DNA of 64,000 bases from contig JAYXKI010000006.1 of assembly GCA_037892935.1 (NCBI GenBank), positions 1,178,001 through 1,242,000 on the forward strand. Reading direction: 5' to 3'. Shown here piece by piece: positions 48,410 through 59,369 of the stretch. The DNA comes from Phlebopus portentosus (lineage: Eukaryota > Basidiomycota > Agaricomycetes > Boletales > Boletinellaceae). Made by a program: the position numbers and the translations under genes. The notes below the pieces were generated by a model, which saw only the letters and a program-made list of their open reading frames with translations, was not told the origin of the DNA and ran no database searches. How positions within the stretch are numbered: the first letter of the stretch is position 1; each line of letters begins with the position of its first letter.

Positions 48410-50656
48410 TCATCGAGAAACGCGCTGAACCTTGCAGCGTTCCCAGGTCGGGTATGCGAATTTCTCTGAGGAGATTTCAAAGGTCGGTGTCGGCCCATCG
48501 CCCTTGTTCTTTCCCTTGGTAGCGCCAATGATAGGCATTTCCACCTGTAGATGCGGCGTGTAGAGTCGCAATCTAAGCATGTCTGGCTCGTAGAGTGGGA
48601 AAGGTAGCGCAGCCGAATTGCCATTTTGCTGAGGAATCGTCGGAATTGAGTCAGGGATGGCGGTATCCTTGCGACTGCTTCCACCAACGCTGCTGGCGCT
48701 ACTGCCGCTGCTGCTTCCTCCACCTCCGTCGTTGATAACAGTACCGTTGCTGATGCTACTGTTCCCACTTGCATGCCCATTCGCGATTCCAATTATGTCT
48801 CCGTTCTGAGGAGCCTTGGACAGCGACGAGGATCCCGGCGATGGCGGCCGTTGCTTCTTACCATTATTGCTTTTCTGTGTTATATCCTCAGCGGCAGATG
48901 GCATGATGGACATTAGTTCTGCAAGCGCCTCCGCGTTTCCCGGCTGGATCTTGAGCACAGCCCGCAGGTCTATTACATTGGCGCAGTCACAAACTGAGTC
49001 AGGATGGATAGGGGGTAATGAGATGGATTTACTTACCCTTTACCGCTTCGACTGTACGCCCTTGCATGTGGCGGGCTTTGGCTCTGCGCCAGTAGCCTTT
49101 TCCGCTTCGGTGTTGGGCGAGCGCCCTGTTACATGCTTGCTCGGCGGCAATCCAGCTGTATCCAATAAAATCAGATACATGAAGTCGATGCATATATCCA
49201 GCAATCAGACTGACTTTGAAAGTTTTAGATGTGCAGCAGCGAGATTCAGTTGATAGTGAGGGAGCTCAGACTCGATATCGTAAGCGGATTCATATTGCTT
49301 GACAGCACTCTCATAGTCACCATTGCGAAAAGCTTTGTTACCCTGAAAACGCTTTCAGCAAGCGAGAAAGAAAGTCCAGTGATGAGACGTACGAGTTCTT
49401 TGGCTTTCTCTGCTTTGAAGTAGCGCCATTCCATTAGCTCACCGATGGTCATATCGGGATCCAGGCCGTCGCTTTCGTCCGCTTCAAAACCGCCAAAATC
49501 CAGGTCCATCTCCCAAATGTCCTCTTCACCTTCAGTTTGCCAGGCACGTACACCGCTTCCTAAAAACAGACAGGATTTATAAATGTCATAAGTATGCTTG
49601 CCGAAACCATCTAACCTCGGCCATCCCATTCCCTCTCCTTTCCTGAACGTGTACTAGACGCCTCCTCATCCTCCCTGACGGTCCGTTCGCATACTTCACC
49701 AAGGTGATCCGTTGAGCATCCACAGTCGCACCATTTCGTTGTGAGTTTCTCGCGCAAGACCAAACCGTATCCGCGTACATCAAACTCTCTGCTAACCTGC
49801 CAAAGCGTGTCGATAAGTCGTTCATAGCCTATTCGTATTTTAAACTTCCAATCATCCCAAGCGGGACCGGTCTTGGTCTGAGTGCGGTCCAAATCGTCTT
49901 CGAGAAGCAAGATGTTATTTTCGAGAGAGCGAAGATGCGTAGGCTTCCTGAATGTAGCCAACGGCATAGCTTCCAGACTGTCAAGGTGTGCCTTCAAGGA
50001 CTGGAAGTGAGGCAGAAGGCGAAGAGAATGAAGTCCTCGCTTTTGACATATCGGAACGTTATTTGATAAGGCCTGTCTCATTCTCCATTGGTGCTAAGCG
50101 CCTGTACAAGCAGAAATGAATATACGTACAAAATGCCGCAAGGCCGTGTACGACCATAAGACGCTCTTGGTTGCAACTCGCTCGCCCGCCTGTCGCAGAT
50201 CCATTGCGATAGCGCTTCTGAAGAAGTCCTTGACTTCGTCGCAGTCTGCATTGGCAGCAACCCATCCCGGGGATGTCAGATCAATGCAGTCGTACATAAG
50301 CTTCGGAAGGAAGACCGTAGCAACATTGTGCAAGCGCGTTGAGTACAGTCTACAAATGTCGTGTTCGTAGCGCAGCAACAAGATTCGCGAGATGGAGCGT
50401 TCAAGTTCTGAGACTGCAGTGATTGTCTGTCAATTGTCGGAGGATTCTAAGTCGTGTGTCATGCCAAGTAGTGTCATCGGCTTACCGCGCTCATCGTCTC
50501 TGAGATCGTGCGGTCAAGATGTGGATTTGGATTCCTGTGAGCATGGCCATGCCCGTGGAGCAGCGGGCTACCCTTGCCATTCGATGGCGAGCCGTTCTTG
50601 CGAGCGGGATCACGCGCATTCAATCGCTTCTTCGCATGCGAGTATTTTGCGGGCAT
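48410..50656 (-). CDS. TPR-containing protein of unknown function
   Basis: The ATG at 50654-50656 begins MPAKYSHAKKRLNARD, with a His-rich stretch HGHGHAHRNPNPH. A helical N-terminal domain follows across an intron (ERSISRILLLRYEHDICRLY). Then come a short Cys cluster (WCDCGCSTDHLGEVCE) and an acidic region (DIWEMDLDFGGFEADESDGL). A TPR array follows (FKAEKAKELGNKAFRNGDYE, SAVKQYESAYEIESELPHYQ, LNLAAAHLKL and RALAQHRSGKGYWRRARARH). The C-terminal third is Ser/Gly/Asn-rich and disordered and ends CKVQRVSR (TGA 48410-48412). An apparent 36-nt intron near 50092-50127 is needed to join two exons in frame. TPRs suggest a chaperone adaptor or scaffold, but I do not recognise the family. Confidence 0.75.
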
Positions 50657-51249
50657 TGTGTGAGTATGAGATGCTGAGCGTCCAGTGTCGGCCGTAATTC
50701 GTCTTCACAAGCGTCGTCGTAGAGATCGGAAAGTTAAGGATGGACGAATGGACTTTATGATGGGTGGTGGTGCGGGCTGTGTATGGCCTGTAAATAGATG
50801 TGACTGAAAGTTACCGGACCGTGAGCGCATATGTACAACGAACTGTACAACACATACCGCAATAGCTGAAGAAGCACTTCAAGTCCCGTGCAAGCTCGAT
50901 ACAAGAGCGTTGCCTGCTTTGGCAACGCGCTGGAAATCGTCCGTGATGGAGGGTCGGGTTAAAGACGGAGGGATGGCCCTTCCACTCTTTAATTAATTCC
51001 GCCTCTCAGGCGTGAGCAGCTCGAGCTCGAAACGCGTGACGTGACCTTGACGCGTGAAGTCGCGTCTCTTTCCCCAACCATCACAACAGTAACAACTTGA
51101 ATGCATATCACATCCCATGCATACAATCATCCACAGCAGACTTCCATAATCTCCAGTTTGTAAGAAGCTGGCATTCAGCTCACTCACCTTATTTGCTTTC
51201 ATTCATCGCGTCCTGCTTTCAACTTGTCTTGTGCCACCGCTTTCTTACT
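50657..51249. promoter_or_regulatory. Divergent promoter of the TPR and LRR genes, with paired ACGCGT boxes
   Basis: Two ACGCGT hexamers (51032-51037 and 51050-51055) stand 18 bp apart in a repeated ACGCGTGA context, with TGACGTGA between them. This arrangement resembles MBF/MCB-type cell-cycle elements or bZIP/CRE half-sites. The gap is about 590 bp and otherwise shows no coding sequence. Confidence 0.45.
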
Positions 51250-53098
51250 ATGGAGTCTTTCCCTGCACCTCTCGTCGACTGCGAAAACCCGCTTTATTGT
51301 CCAGAAATCTCAGCTCACCAGGTATGTTGGGATGACATCAAGAACTCATGCTCCCATCGGAAGCTTACTGTATTCAGTACATGTCCAGTATTCGGTTGTT
51401 CCAAGCTTCGGTTACAGATGCCTCCAAGTTTCCCTTCTTTCACCGCTTGTGCAATGCTTTCATGGAAAATAGCTTTCAAGACTCTCCAGAACCTCTATTG
51501 CTACAGCTCATGAAGCATCAGCAGCTCTCAAGAACCCAAGGCACTTATGTCCACATTGCTATCGGAGAACGAAATGAAAACAACTCTGGTCTGGCATCAG
51601 GAGGCGGAGCCCAATTCCATGGATCTTCCTCTGTTTCTTCTTCCAGATCTCTTCTGAGGCAACCGCCAAAGCGAATCAAACGATCATCCAGTCATATTGA
51701 CATGTCCTTCGTACTCTCTGCTAAAGCCGATCGTCTTCGCTTGTCCGACAAAATGGCTCAATTGCCAAGTTCCGATGGTCGACTTGAGAATAAACAAACT
51801 TCACCTTCTGGAGAACTTTTCTGGCCCGAACATCGGCAAGATAATGATGGACCAGAGGTAGTCATTGAGTCTGGTCCGCCCGAAATGACCGAAGGTGACA
51901 GTTCGTTCACATCTTCAACCTTATACTTTTTCAGCAAAGGGCCGCGTACATTTTGATAGACCAATTTCTCGGTTACTAACTATCAATGTTTGAGTAGAGA
52001 ACTTTACTGGCCTTGTATTAGAGACACCTAAAAGTATCTCACTGCTGCTCAAACACCTCGAAAGCCTTTTGCCTGGAATGCGCCTTCAAGGCCAGCTTGA
52101 TGTTCACACTGCGAACCATCAAGATATCGTCAATCTGCTTGGGGTAAAGGGTATGGTTCATTCTTCAAGATTCATTCTTCAAGATATTCAGACGCTCTCC
52201 TAGGCCACCTCAACCCCCAAACTCTCGTCTTATTTCAACATTCACATATACGGTCGTTGAGTCTGACGGAATCTATGGCTGATGTGGATGGTCTCAACCT
52301 GCTGAGACTCGAAACCCTGAAAGGTCCATTCATTCATACTTTTCATTGGTGATTGCTTGACGACGCAACCTTCAGTGCTTAACGATCCTTCCGGTTTTCT
52401 TTTCCTCCGTTCTATCGTGCTGTCAGATGTGCCATTGTGCGATGATGACTTAGCGTGCTTGAGTCGTCTTCAAAGTCTAGAGTCTCTCTTTCTGGACGAT
52501 ACGCAAATAGGCGACGTGGCGTATGCTACTTGGCTGAGCTTTTCTTCGTACTCTAAAATGCTATTTTGCAGGATTATGCATCTTATCGGTCTCAGACGAG
52601 TCCTCAGTCATCTGGAACTCTCGTGGAACGAGAGAATTACAGATAATGCGATACCCACTCTCTGTCGGTTTCCAAGCCTCAGTTTCCTGTCCCTGAAGGG
52701 CACCAGAGTCACCATAAAGGGCCTTCGAAAGCTAGCCTACCACGCCAAGGATAGGGACAAGAAGATCAGTATTATACTACCTTCCGATTGTGAGGAGTAC
52801 ATGTGTAGTGAGTCCATTTCTCGACCCGCGAGTCCCATTGCTTCAAGTAACTTGCTGTACAGATCTACATACCGAATACGAGACCACTCTGATCCATCCC
52901 TTTATACACGACCCCGAGGAATGTCATACTCTACCGATATCGATTCTGAAGGAGAATCTTGCTGTGCATGCTGCTCGAAACTCTGGAATTTCGGTAGATG
53001 GCTCAAGAGCCGAGCTGGAAAAGAGGCTAAGGAAGATACTGGAACACAGGAAGAAAGATCTGATCGTGCAAGGGTTTATGTTGCGAGGGTTTGTGTAA
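51250..53098 (+). CDS. Leucine-rich repeat protein with a SAP-like C-terminus
   Basis: I start at ATG 51250 (MESFPAPLVDCENPLYCPEI). The first exon ends at 51321 and joins to YMSSIRLFQASVTDASKFPF. A basic patch (RQPPKRIKRSSSHI) may be a nuclear signal. LRRs follow, such as LSRLQSLESLFLDDTQIGD, SHLELSWNERITDNAIPTLC and FPSLSFLSLKGTRVTIKGL, with the LxxLxLxx(N/T) pattern. The C-terminus across an intron is CNLHTEYETTLIHPFI, then KENLAVHAARNSGISVDGSR and AELEKRLRKILEH, matching the SAP DNA-binding pattern. TAA is at 53096-53098. A nuclear or chromatin-linked scaffold is one guess. LRR plus SAP-like is not a combination I know by name. Confidence 0.7.
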
Positions 53099-53976
53099 GC
53101 GAACGAAGTCAGATTTGTTTACTAGATGGCTTGATGGATGTACGATATGTATGTATCCTTATGTATTACGATGCGATACCACAACCTGGAATTTCTGGAT
53201 GGAAAGATGTGTTGTTTATATAGTCGTGTTTCGGAAGGCGATCCGGTCGACCGCGAACCGACACGGGCCATAGTACAAGAAAAGTTGGGAAAAGCATTAT
53301 ATTTTTCGGGTCAGCTGGGCCTAAGATATTGTTAACCATGATCCAATGAAATGGTAACGTGCGAAGGAGGTGGCTTGTTGGACTCTGTTGACTGAAGTGA
53401 TCTGACGCCAAATCGGGCAATTGTTGTTTACGTAATCCGGGAGATGATCTGCCAGTGTTCAATTTTGTTTGCTTGCGCAGACCGGACAGCATATCGTCTG
53501 TCGTCGTGACGAGAGGCTCGGGTTCGGTCGCTCTCATTTAGGCCCTTGTCTGCGCTGTCTGCAGATAGGATGACGGTGATGGTATAAGAAGAAGAGTGCT
53601 TGACCGCGTTGCGATTTGCCTCGTGTTCTTACCGCGTTTTTTCCTGGTATATAAAATCGACCAGACTCGGATGCGTTGAACCCATCTGGCTTGCTAGCGG
53701 TAGTAGCCCTTCCCCTCCCCATCCCGCATACACTTCTTTGATCGCATTAGTCCTCTTCTTTTCATTTTGCGCCGTTCTTTATTCACTCTTTCCCACCGTC
53801 GCCGATTAGGTGAGAAGCAGCCATTCAAGCGCCGTGCACAAACTGTAGATGTTTACTGATCGGACCGCTCTTACGCTCGCAGATCGTGCTTCTTTCCCTC
53901 CGGGCCACGGTTTGCACCGAGTCCAACATCTCTTCTTCCCTTCTCAGGCGCCTTCTTCTGTGGGTCCACGGCCTCC
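53099..53976. promoter_or_regulatory. Promoter region of the forkhead gene
   Basis: The 3' UTR of the LRR gene and the promoter and 5' UTR of the forkhead gene lie here. Pyrimidine-rich sequence near 53735-53960 is likely the 5' leader of the latter. Several overlapping frames exist on both strands but none is supported. Confidence 0.45.
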
Positions 53977-56141
53977 ATGAGTGCCGCCAGGGACACAGAC
54001 GAATCCCGCCTTCCGCCCATCGACGCGCGCGGCGCTACCGACGCTTCCACCACGACGCGGGATAGCGATAACTTTTCTCTTACTCTTCGGCCCGCAGATT
54101 TTGGCGACGAGTCTCGCGACTCACCACGTCCGGATGTTTCTGCCAGCCCTACACTGCCCTCTTCACGCCATTCGCGTTCGCATAGCGCGTCCTCTCAGTC
54201 CAGAGGCTCATCAAGGCGAAGGGAGCTCTCAGAACTTGCTGGAAATCCATTTGTAGTCGACTCTCAAAACTCGACTGCCGATGGCCTGCCGCGCTTCAGG
54301 CAAGACATATACCCTGCCTACGATGCGAACGGCCGTCGGATCGGCCTTGATCACGTTCGGAGCGCGTGTAACGGCTCAGAACCCAAGGGCTATTATCGCA
54401 GACACGTGCACGAGTATGACAACGCGCGAGGGGCACCACTACCTCTCCCTTCACAAGTGCCTGTCCAAAGTAACTTGCCCGAGCGAGGACCATTGCCCTC
54501 CGTTTCTGAGGTGATTGCTGGAATTTCTTCTGACGCACAGTTCGGTATCGGCACATTCTCGCATATCCAGAACCGGCCACGAACTCCGCATGAGATTCTC
54601 GGACTCCCTATGGGCACGCCACTTAATCTCTGGAGCCTTGCTGACCCCGAGACACCCGATGCGAAGCCGCAGTACAACTACCATGTCCTTGTAAAGCTTG
54701 CCATACTGGGCAACAAGGGCCAAAAAGCTACGCTGCAAGATATTTTGAGGGCAATTCGACTCCGATTCCCTTACTATGCCAATTTGCCGAAGCAAGATGC
54801 GGTTGCGTTTAGCGTGGGTTGACACATAGATTATATGTGCTTCCAATCTCTGACTGACTACATTATTACTGCTTTTGATGGTGCGCATTACAGAACTCCA
54901 TTCGCCATTTATTGTCCCTACTCGCGGCTTTCGTGCGTGAACCGAAGCCTGTCACAGAACCAGGCAAGGGATCGTACTGGAGGGTCGACTTCTCAAAAGG
55001 CGAGGGCAACAAGCGCATACGGAAGCGCAACAAGCCTCAGAGGAAAACTGGCAATGGACGTGCTGCCGGTAAGCACGGACCGCAGGGGGACAAAGAGATG
55101 CAAGATAATCGATCCGAATCTGAAGACTCTCAGATGTGCGCCTCAACTGAGACGCCATTTGACTCTCCAACATCCCAGTCGCCAAACGATGACCCCCCAC
55201 AAACACCAAGGCCGAAAGGCGGAGGCAAGGGTGGAAGAAAGCCCGCTGCGAAGAACTTGATCAACACTCCGAATGGTGGGACCGCTATGGTCTCGGCGTC
55301 GTCTTGTGGAGCAGGCAGAGATTTGCAAGCTCGCTTTGATTATCCTTCTTCTCTGGCCGACAGAGCTCGAAATTCTGCTTCAACATCACGTGCGCTGGAT
55401 CCCTTCTTACAATCGCATCCTGGCAACGTCGGCGCTCAGCGCGAATTTGTCATGCGCGGAAATGCACGAGCCGCACCGTATCCTTCACCGGCAGTCACGC
55501 CCAGGAGCGCATCTTCGTCTGTCTCCGGTTCTAGTACCTCGGATCGTGACTATCGACACACGACCGAGTCCTCTATGGACGCACGCTACAGGGACGGGCA
55601 TCATGCGGCCATACGACCTCCTAGCAGGGAAGCGCCCACTCAACATGGTCAACAGCAGAAACAGCAGAGTTACTTGGGAGCCAGTTCCTACGCGGCCCAT
55701 GGCAACAACGCATACATTCATCAACCTATATTCAAGGATAATGATCGCTATGAGAGCGCCTCTCCACAGTCTCCTCTGTCGACTCAGTCAATGCTATCTC
55801 CTGCCAATACTATCCCACAGCTTCCCGCTAGCTCCTCTCAGTACCCCAACCACTACCCGCGCAGCTCGGAATTCCCTCCTCAGCCTGCTTACAATATCCC
55901 TCGACCCGCTCATCCTTTGAGCGCATCATCTGTTCCTGGACCTAGTTCTTCCCCATCGAACAATAGTGCTTCATATGGTTTCGCACCGTATGAAGGGCGT
56001 CGAAGCCTGAATGGTCTCGGTCCAACGCCGGATTCAACAGCAGAGTCAAGAGTACAAAATGGGGGCTACGCGGATCCAGCCACATGGAACTCCCCACGTT
56101 CAATGAGCAAACACGCTGAACTGCCTAGCAATCGTCGCTAG
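53977..56141 (+). CDS. Forkhead transcription factor
   Basis: The ATG at 53977 opens MSAARDTDESRLPPIDARG, then a disordered Ser/Arg-rich region. A forkhead domain begins at KPQYNYHVLVKLAILGNKGQ (near 54665-54730), with ATLQDILRAIRLRFPYY and a recognition helix NSIRHLLSLLAAFVREPKP across an intron at about 54812-54893. It continues through GKGSYWRVDFSKGEGN and a basic tail (RIRKRNKPQRKTGNG). The usual NSIRHNLSLNxxF reads NSIRHLLSLLAAF, so two Asn positions are Leu; the DNA-contacting N, R and H remain. The C-terminal half is Ser/Pro/Gln-rich with no other domain. Stop TAG at 56139-56141. Fungal forkhead factors act in cell cycle and development. Which one this is needs phylogeny. Confidence 0.87.
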
Positions 56142-57198
56142 AATATCTCTCCCCCCAAACCTTTTCCAATTTCGCGACCTATCATGCTTTCTATTCAATC
56201 TCCTTTTTCAGCGCTTATCTGTCTTACTCTTTTATCTCGCATATGCTCTTCGCTTCAGATACAGCGGTTTTGGTTCGGTTCATCTTAACCTGCATGATCG
56301 GCTTCTTTCATTGCATTTATTCCTCCTTGTCTATTTCATTTCTCTTTCATGCTTTCGTCTCACCCATTACCACATGGTTGAGGAAAATCATTTGTAGATG
56401 ACTAACGTGTACTTCTCATTCACTAACTTCGATTTCTTCCTTAGCTCCATTTTAGCCTTTCTTGCATATCCCTTTTTGCTTCTACTTCCCCCTACCCTTT
56501 TACAAGTTTTTTTGTTGTGTGTCCCATCACCTTACTACTCTTCCTCCTTCTCTTTCGCGACTAACCAGCTATCGTATTGCTTTTTTTTGTTTACCCGCTC
56601 TGTCTGCTTTGCGCAGGAAAATCAGCATGCTCTTCTGGTCATGGTACCCTGGATAGCATGCTGCTCATTTTCCTGGGTATAGCAGTTGCTCTCTTTCACA
56701 TTGCTATCAAAATTGCTGTCGATGTTATCTAGTGCTTAGCTTACGCTACTCCTGCTGACCAAATAAACCACCCAATTGATCTTTTCCGTGCTTAAATCTG
56801 TCTAGTCTATTCATTCAGTGAGAGAAAGTTCGATCGTTCGAATTAGCAATTTGAATTCTGGTCAACATGTAAAGGTGTCGTATTTCGTGATATTACATTA
56901 CATTCTATTTCGACTCGCATTGCAAAGCTGCAGGAGTAGGAAGGGCAAATTTGAATACGTTACCTGCGTGTGTCGGGGTAGAGTACAGCGAAAGAGTGGA
57001 CACAGTGCTTTTGGTAAGTCTACAGTGAAGTTTACATCCCGTTTATCTAGTATCAGGGACAATGACAGTTATTTCGTGAAGACAGGTGGTCCAAGATATG
57101 AGGAATCGAGAAAGCAGCGGCAAGACATCAGCAGAGACAAATTTTTACTGAGAGACGGTAATGCAGTCCAGACAAAGCGGGAGAGGGGTCAGCAGGAT
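56142..57198. other. Convergent 3' intergenic region, about 1 kb
   Basis: This lies between the forkhead and Ecm11 genes. The plus strand is rich in T and C (56150-56620). I see no supported gene. The long plus-strand frame from 56818 is antisense to the Ecm11 exons and is not a gene. Confidence 0.45.
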
Positions 57199-58930
57199 CT
57201 AGCCAGCTCCGTTCATGGCCCCACCGAGTACGGCGCCGGAGTCTTTAACGAGTTTCTCCTGCACGTTCTTGAGCATCGACTTGCGCTCCCCGAGAGTGAC
57301 TTTGTGCTGCGCGACTTTGTCATGCAAGGACGCGTAGAGAGAGAGCTTGGCCCTATCGTAGATATAAATAAGAATTCACGAGGCAACTGTTATTGCGTAA
57401 CATACGTCATGCGTTCCTTGACCTGGTTTGATGATGCCGTTAATAGAGTTGTTAGGCGATGTGAAATTGGGACTTACGAAATCAATCAGTCTATTGAACT
57501 TCGCGGACATTTCTGGAAAGCAAATGATATCAACGCATTGACATCTATTTCCGTTCACACTGACCTTCTGCGCCGGCCTTCCATTCTTCAACTGAGCAAC
57601 TAGTCCAGCGTTTCTTGGCAGTCTCGTACTGCTCGATGTGTTCCGCAAAATATTGATCGAAGTCAACTCCGAGGAGACGACAGAGCGCTTGATTTTCCTC
57701 GCCGTACTGCATGATATTCTGAGAGACATGCATCTCATGCTGAGGATGAGGTGTAGGCTGACGGCGATTGTAGGGATCATGCACTGGAGTTGTGTAACGG
57801 GGTGCAGGTGTGGAGCTTCTATCGGGACGAACTGAATGGTCGTAGGTCAGGTCTATGTGCTGTCCCATCATGACCTGGTCTCTGTCAGCTTCCTTGAATC
57901 ATGATGCTACGAGATCACGAACCTCCTTTGAATGCATGTCAAGCTTAGTACGTTTTCCCTCCCGCATATTCATAGCTTCATCTTCGATGCCATCATGTCC
58001 GATGCGTTTAGTAGTGCGTCGAAGAACACGTTGGTCTTGCTTGCGCATCGCAGGTCCGTCGACTTCGGCGTCAGGTTCATCTAGGTTTATCGGGGCTTGG
58101 TAGTCATATGAACGCTTTTCGGGGAAGAAACGGTGCGCGGGCTCAGGCGGAGACAAAGAGTTGAATGTATGTGTCTCCTCTATGGATTCATCGGTAGCCG
58201 GTCTCATAGGAAAGACCTCACGTTTTGCAGGCTCCAGAGACTCATTGCATGAGCGTGTAGAGGAAGGTGAAAAGCTGTTCATAAGAGTACGGCCTGATGC
58301 AGCAAAGGAATTTCTTGTCAAGTTGACCGGACTACGGCTGGCTCTCTGACCATCGGCTGGTATATGCGCGTTAGGACCGTCTGAGAGACGCGAAGTTTGT
58401 CTCTGATTCGGCAGTGAGGCAACGCCCTGGCCATCAGTGAGAAGTGGAGCATTCGCAGGATTGAACAAGTAGTGCACTGGAGGACCCGAATTCTGAATTT
58501 GACGAGCAGACATAGGAATGGGCTTTGGAGAGCGACTGCGAGAAACCGGATCGTTTTCTTTGAGCCTGTCGATAGAAATGTTCCTCTCTTTCTTCTTTGG
58601 ATTAGGTGTGCCGCTAGACTTGTTAGCTTTCGAGCCAATCAGATAAGCGGTGTTGAGAGGTTTGTTAGTACCCGCCATAGTTAAGGCAGAAGTCGGTGGT
58701 TGCATGCTAGCAGTGTTGATCGTATCCACATCAGTGTTATTCTTGATGTTGTTTGGTGCGTTTCCACACATTGCCTTGCGACCTGGACGTGGTGAGTTTG
58801 ATGCATCTTTGAGTGCAGAAGCATCATGATTATCAGACGATGGTTGGATGCCAGATTCAATGGTGATATTATCCTCAGACTGCCCTATTGCTGACTTGCC
58901 ACCAGGGACAAATTTCGTACGCGCGCTCAT
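57199..58930 (-). CDS. Ecm11-like protein (C-terminal Ecm11 domain), predicted meiotic chromosome protein
   Basis: In yeast Ecm11 is a SUMO-modified protein of the synaptonemal complex. The ATG at 58928-58930 begins MSARTKFVPGGKSAIGQ. A long disordered part rich in Pro and Ser follows, with basic patches such as TPNPKKKERNISI. It joins across an intron at VRDL to VMMGQHIDLTYDHS. The conserved domain contains QALCRLLGVDFDQYFAEHIE and QYETAKKRWTSCSVEEWKAG, then AEEMSAKFNRLIDF, SLYASLHDKVAQHKVTLGER and LVKDSGAVLGGAMNGAG. TAG is at 57199-57201. The last acceptor (near 57352) is uncertain by a few bases. The C-terminal match looks good; a meiotic role in this fungus is inferred from the family. 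Confidence 0.78.
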
Positions 58931-59369
58931 TGTTGTAGGGCCGCCTCGTCACCGTTGTTGTCGAACGTTTATCCTCTAAGCATGGAAGAAGGGCGTGCGG
59001 CACAGCCACAAGAACGTCTACGATCACGTGGTGAACACGCGTGGAAAGTTGAACTTGATCGAAGACGCGCCTTTACTCGCCTTGGCCAAGGCCGCAGTTC
59101 AGGCTTTCTTCCCTCCCTCCTTCTTGTCTCCCCAATCTATTCAACGTGATCTTGAGCTATAACGACTTTGAACGATATTCACGAGGCGTATAAGAATTGC
59201 ATAGGGACGATAAAAGCACCCGTCTAGCGATACCGCACCCTTCCTGTCCGTACGGCCGCTCGTTTTATCTCCATTGATCAACTTATGAATCTTCTTAATA
59301 GCCCAAAAATCCACATTCTTTACTAACAATTTGTTTCCTTTCTAGCTAGCGAGACCCGTCTCTTCATCT
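58931..59369. promoter_or_regulatory. Divergent promoter of the Ecm11-like and surface-protein genes
   Basis: A 439-bp head-to-head gap. A consensus-like acceptor TTTCCTTTCTAG sits at about 59334-59345, just before the plus-strand ATG at 59370, which suggests an intron in its 5' UTR. No upstream exon with a signal peptide can be read in the region. Confidence 0.4.

Noticed and set aside
56818..57603. Long plus-strand open frame of 261 codons
   Set aside because: It is antisense to conserved Ecm11 exons read on the minus strand and shows no motif of its own.
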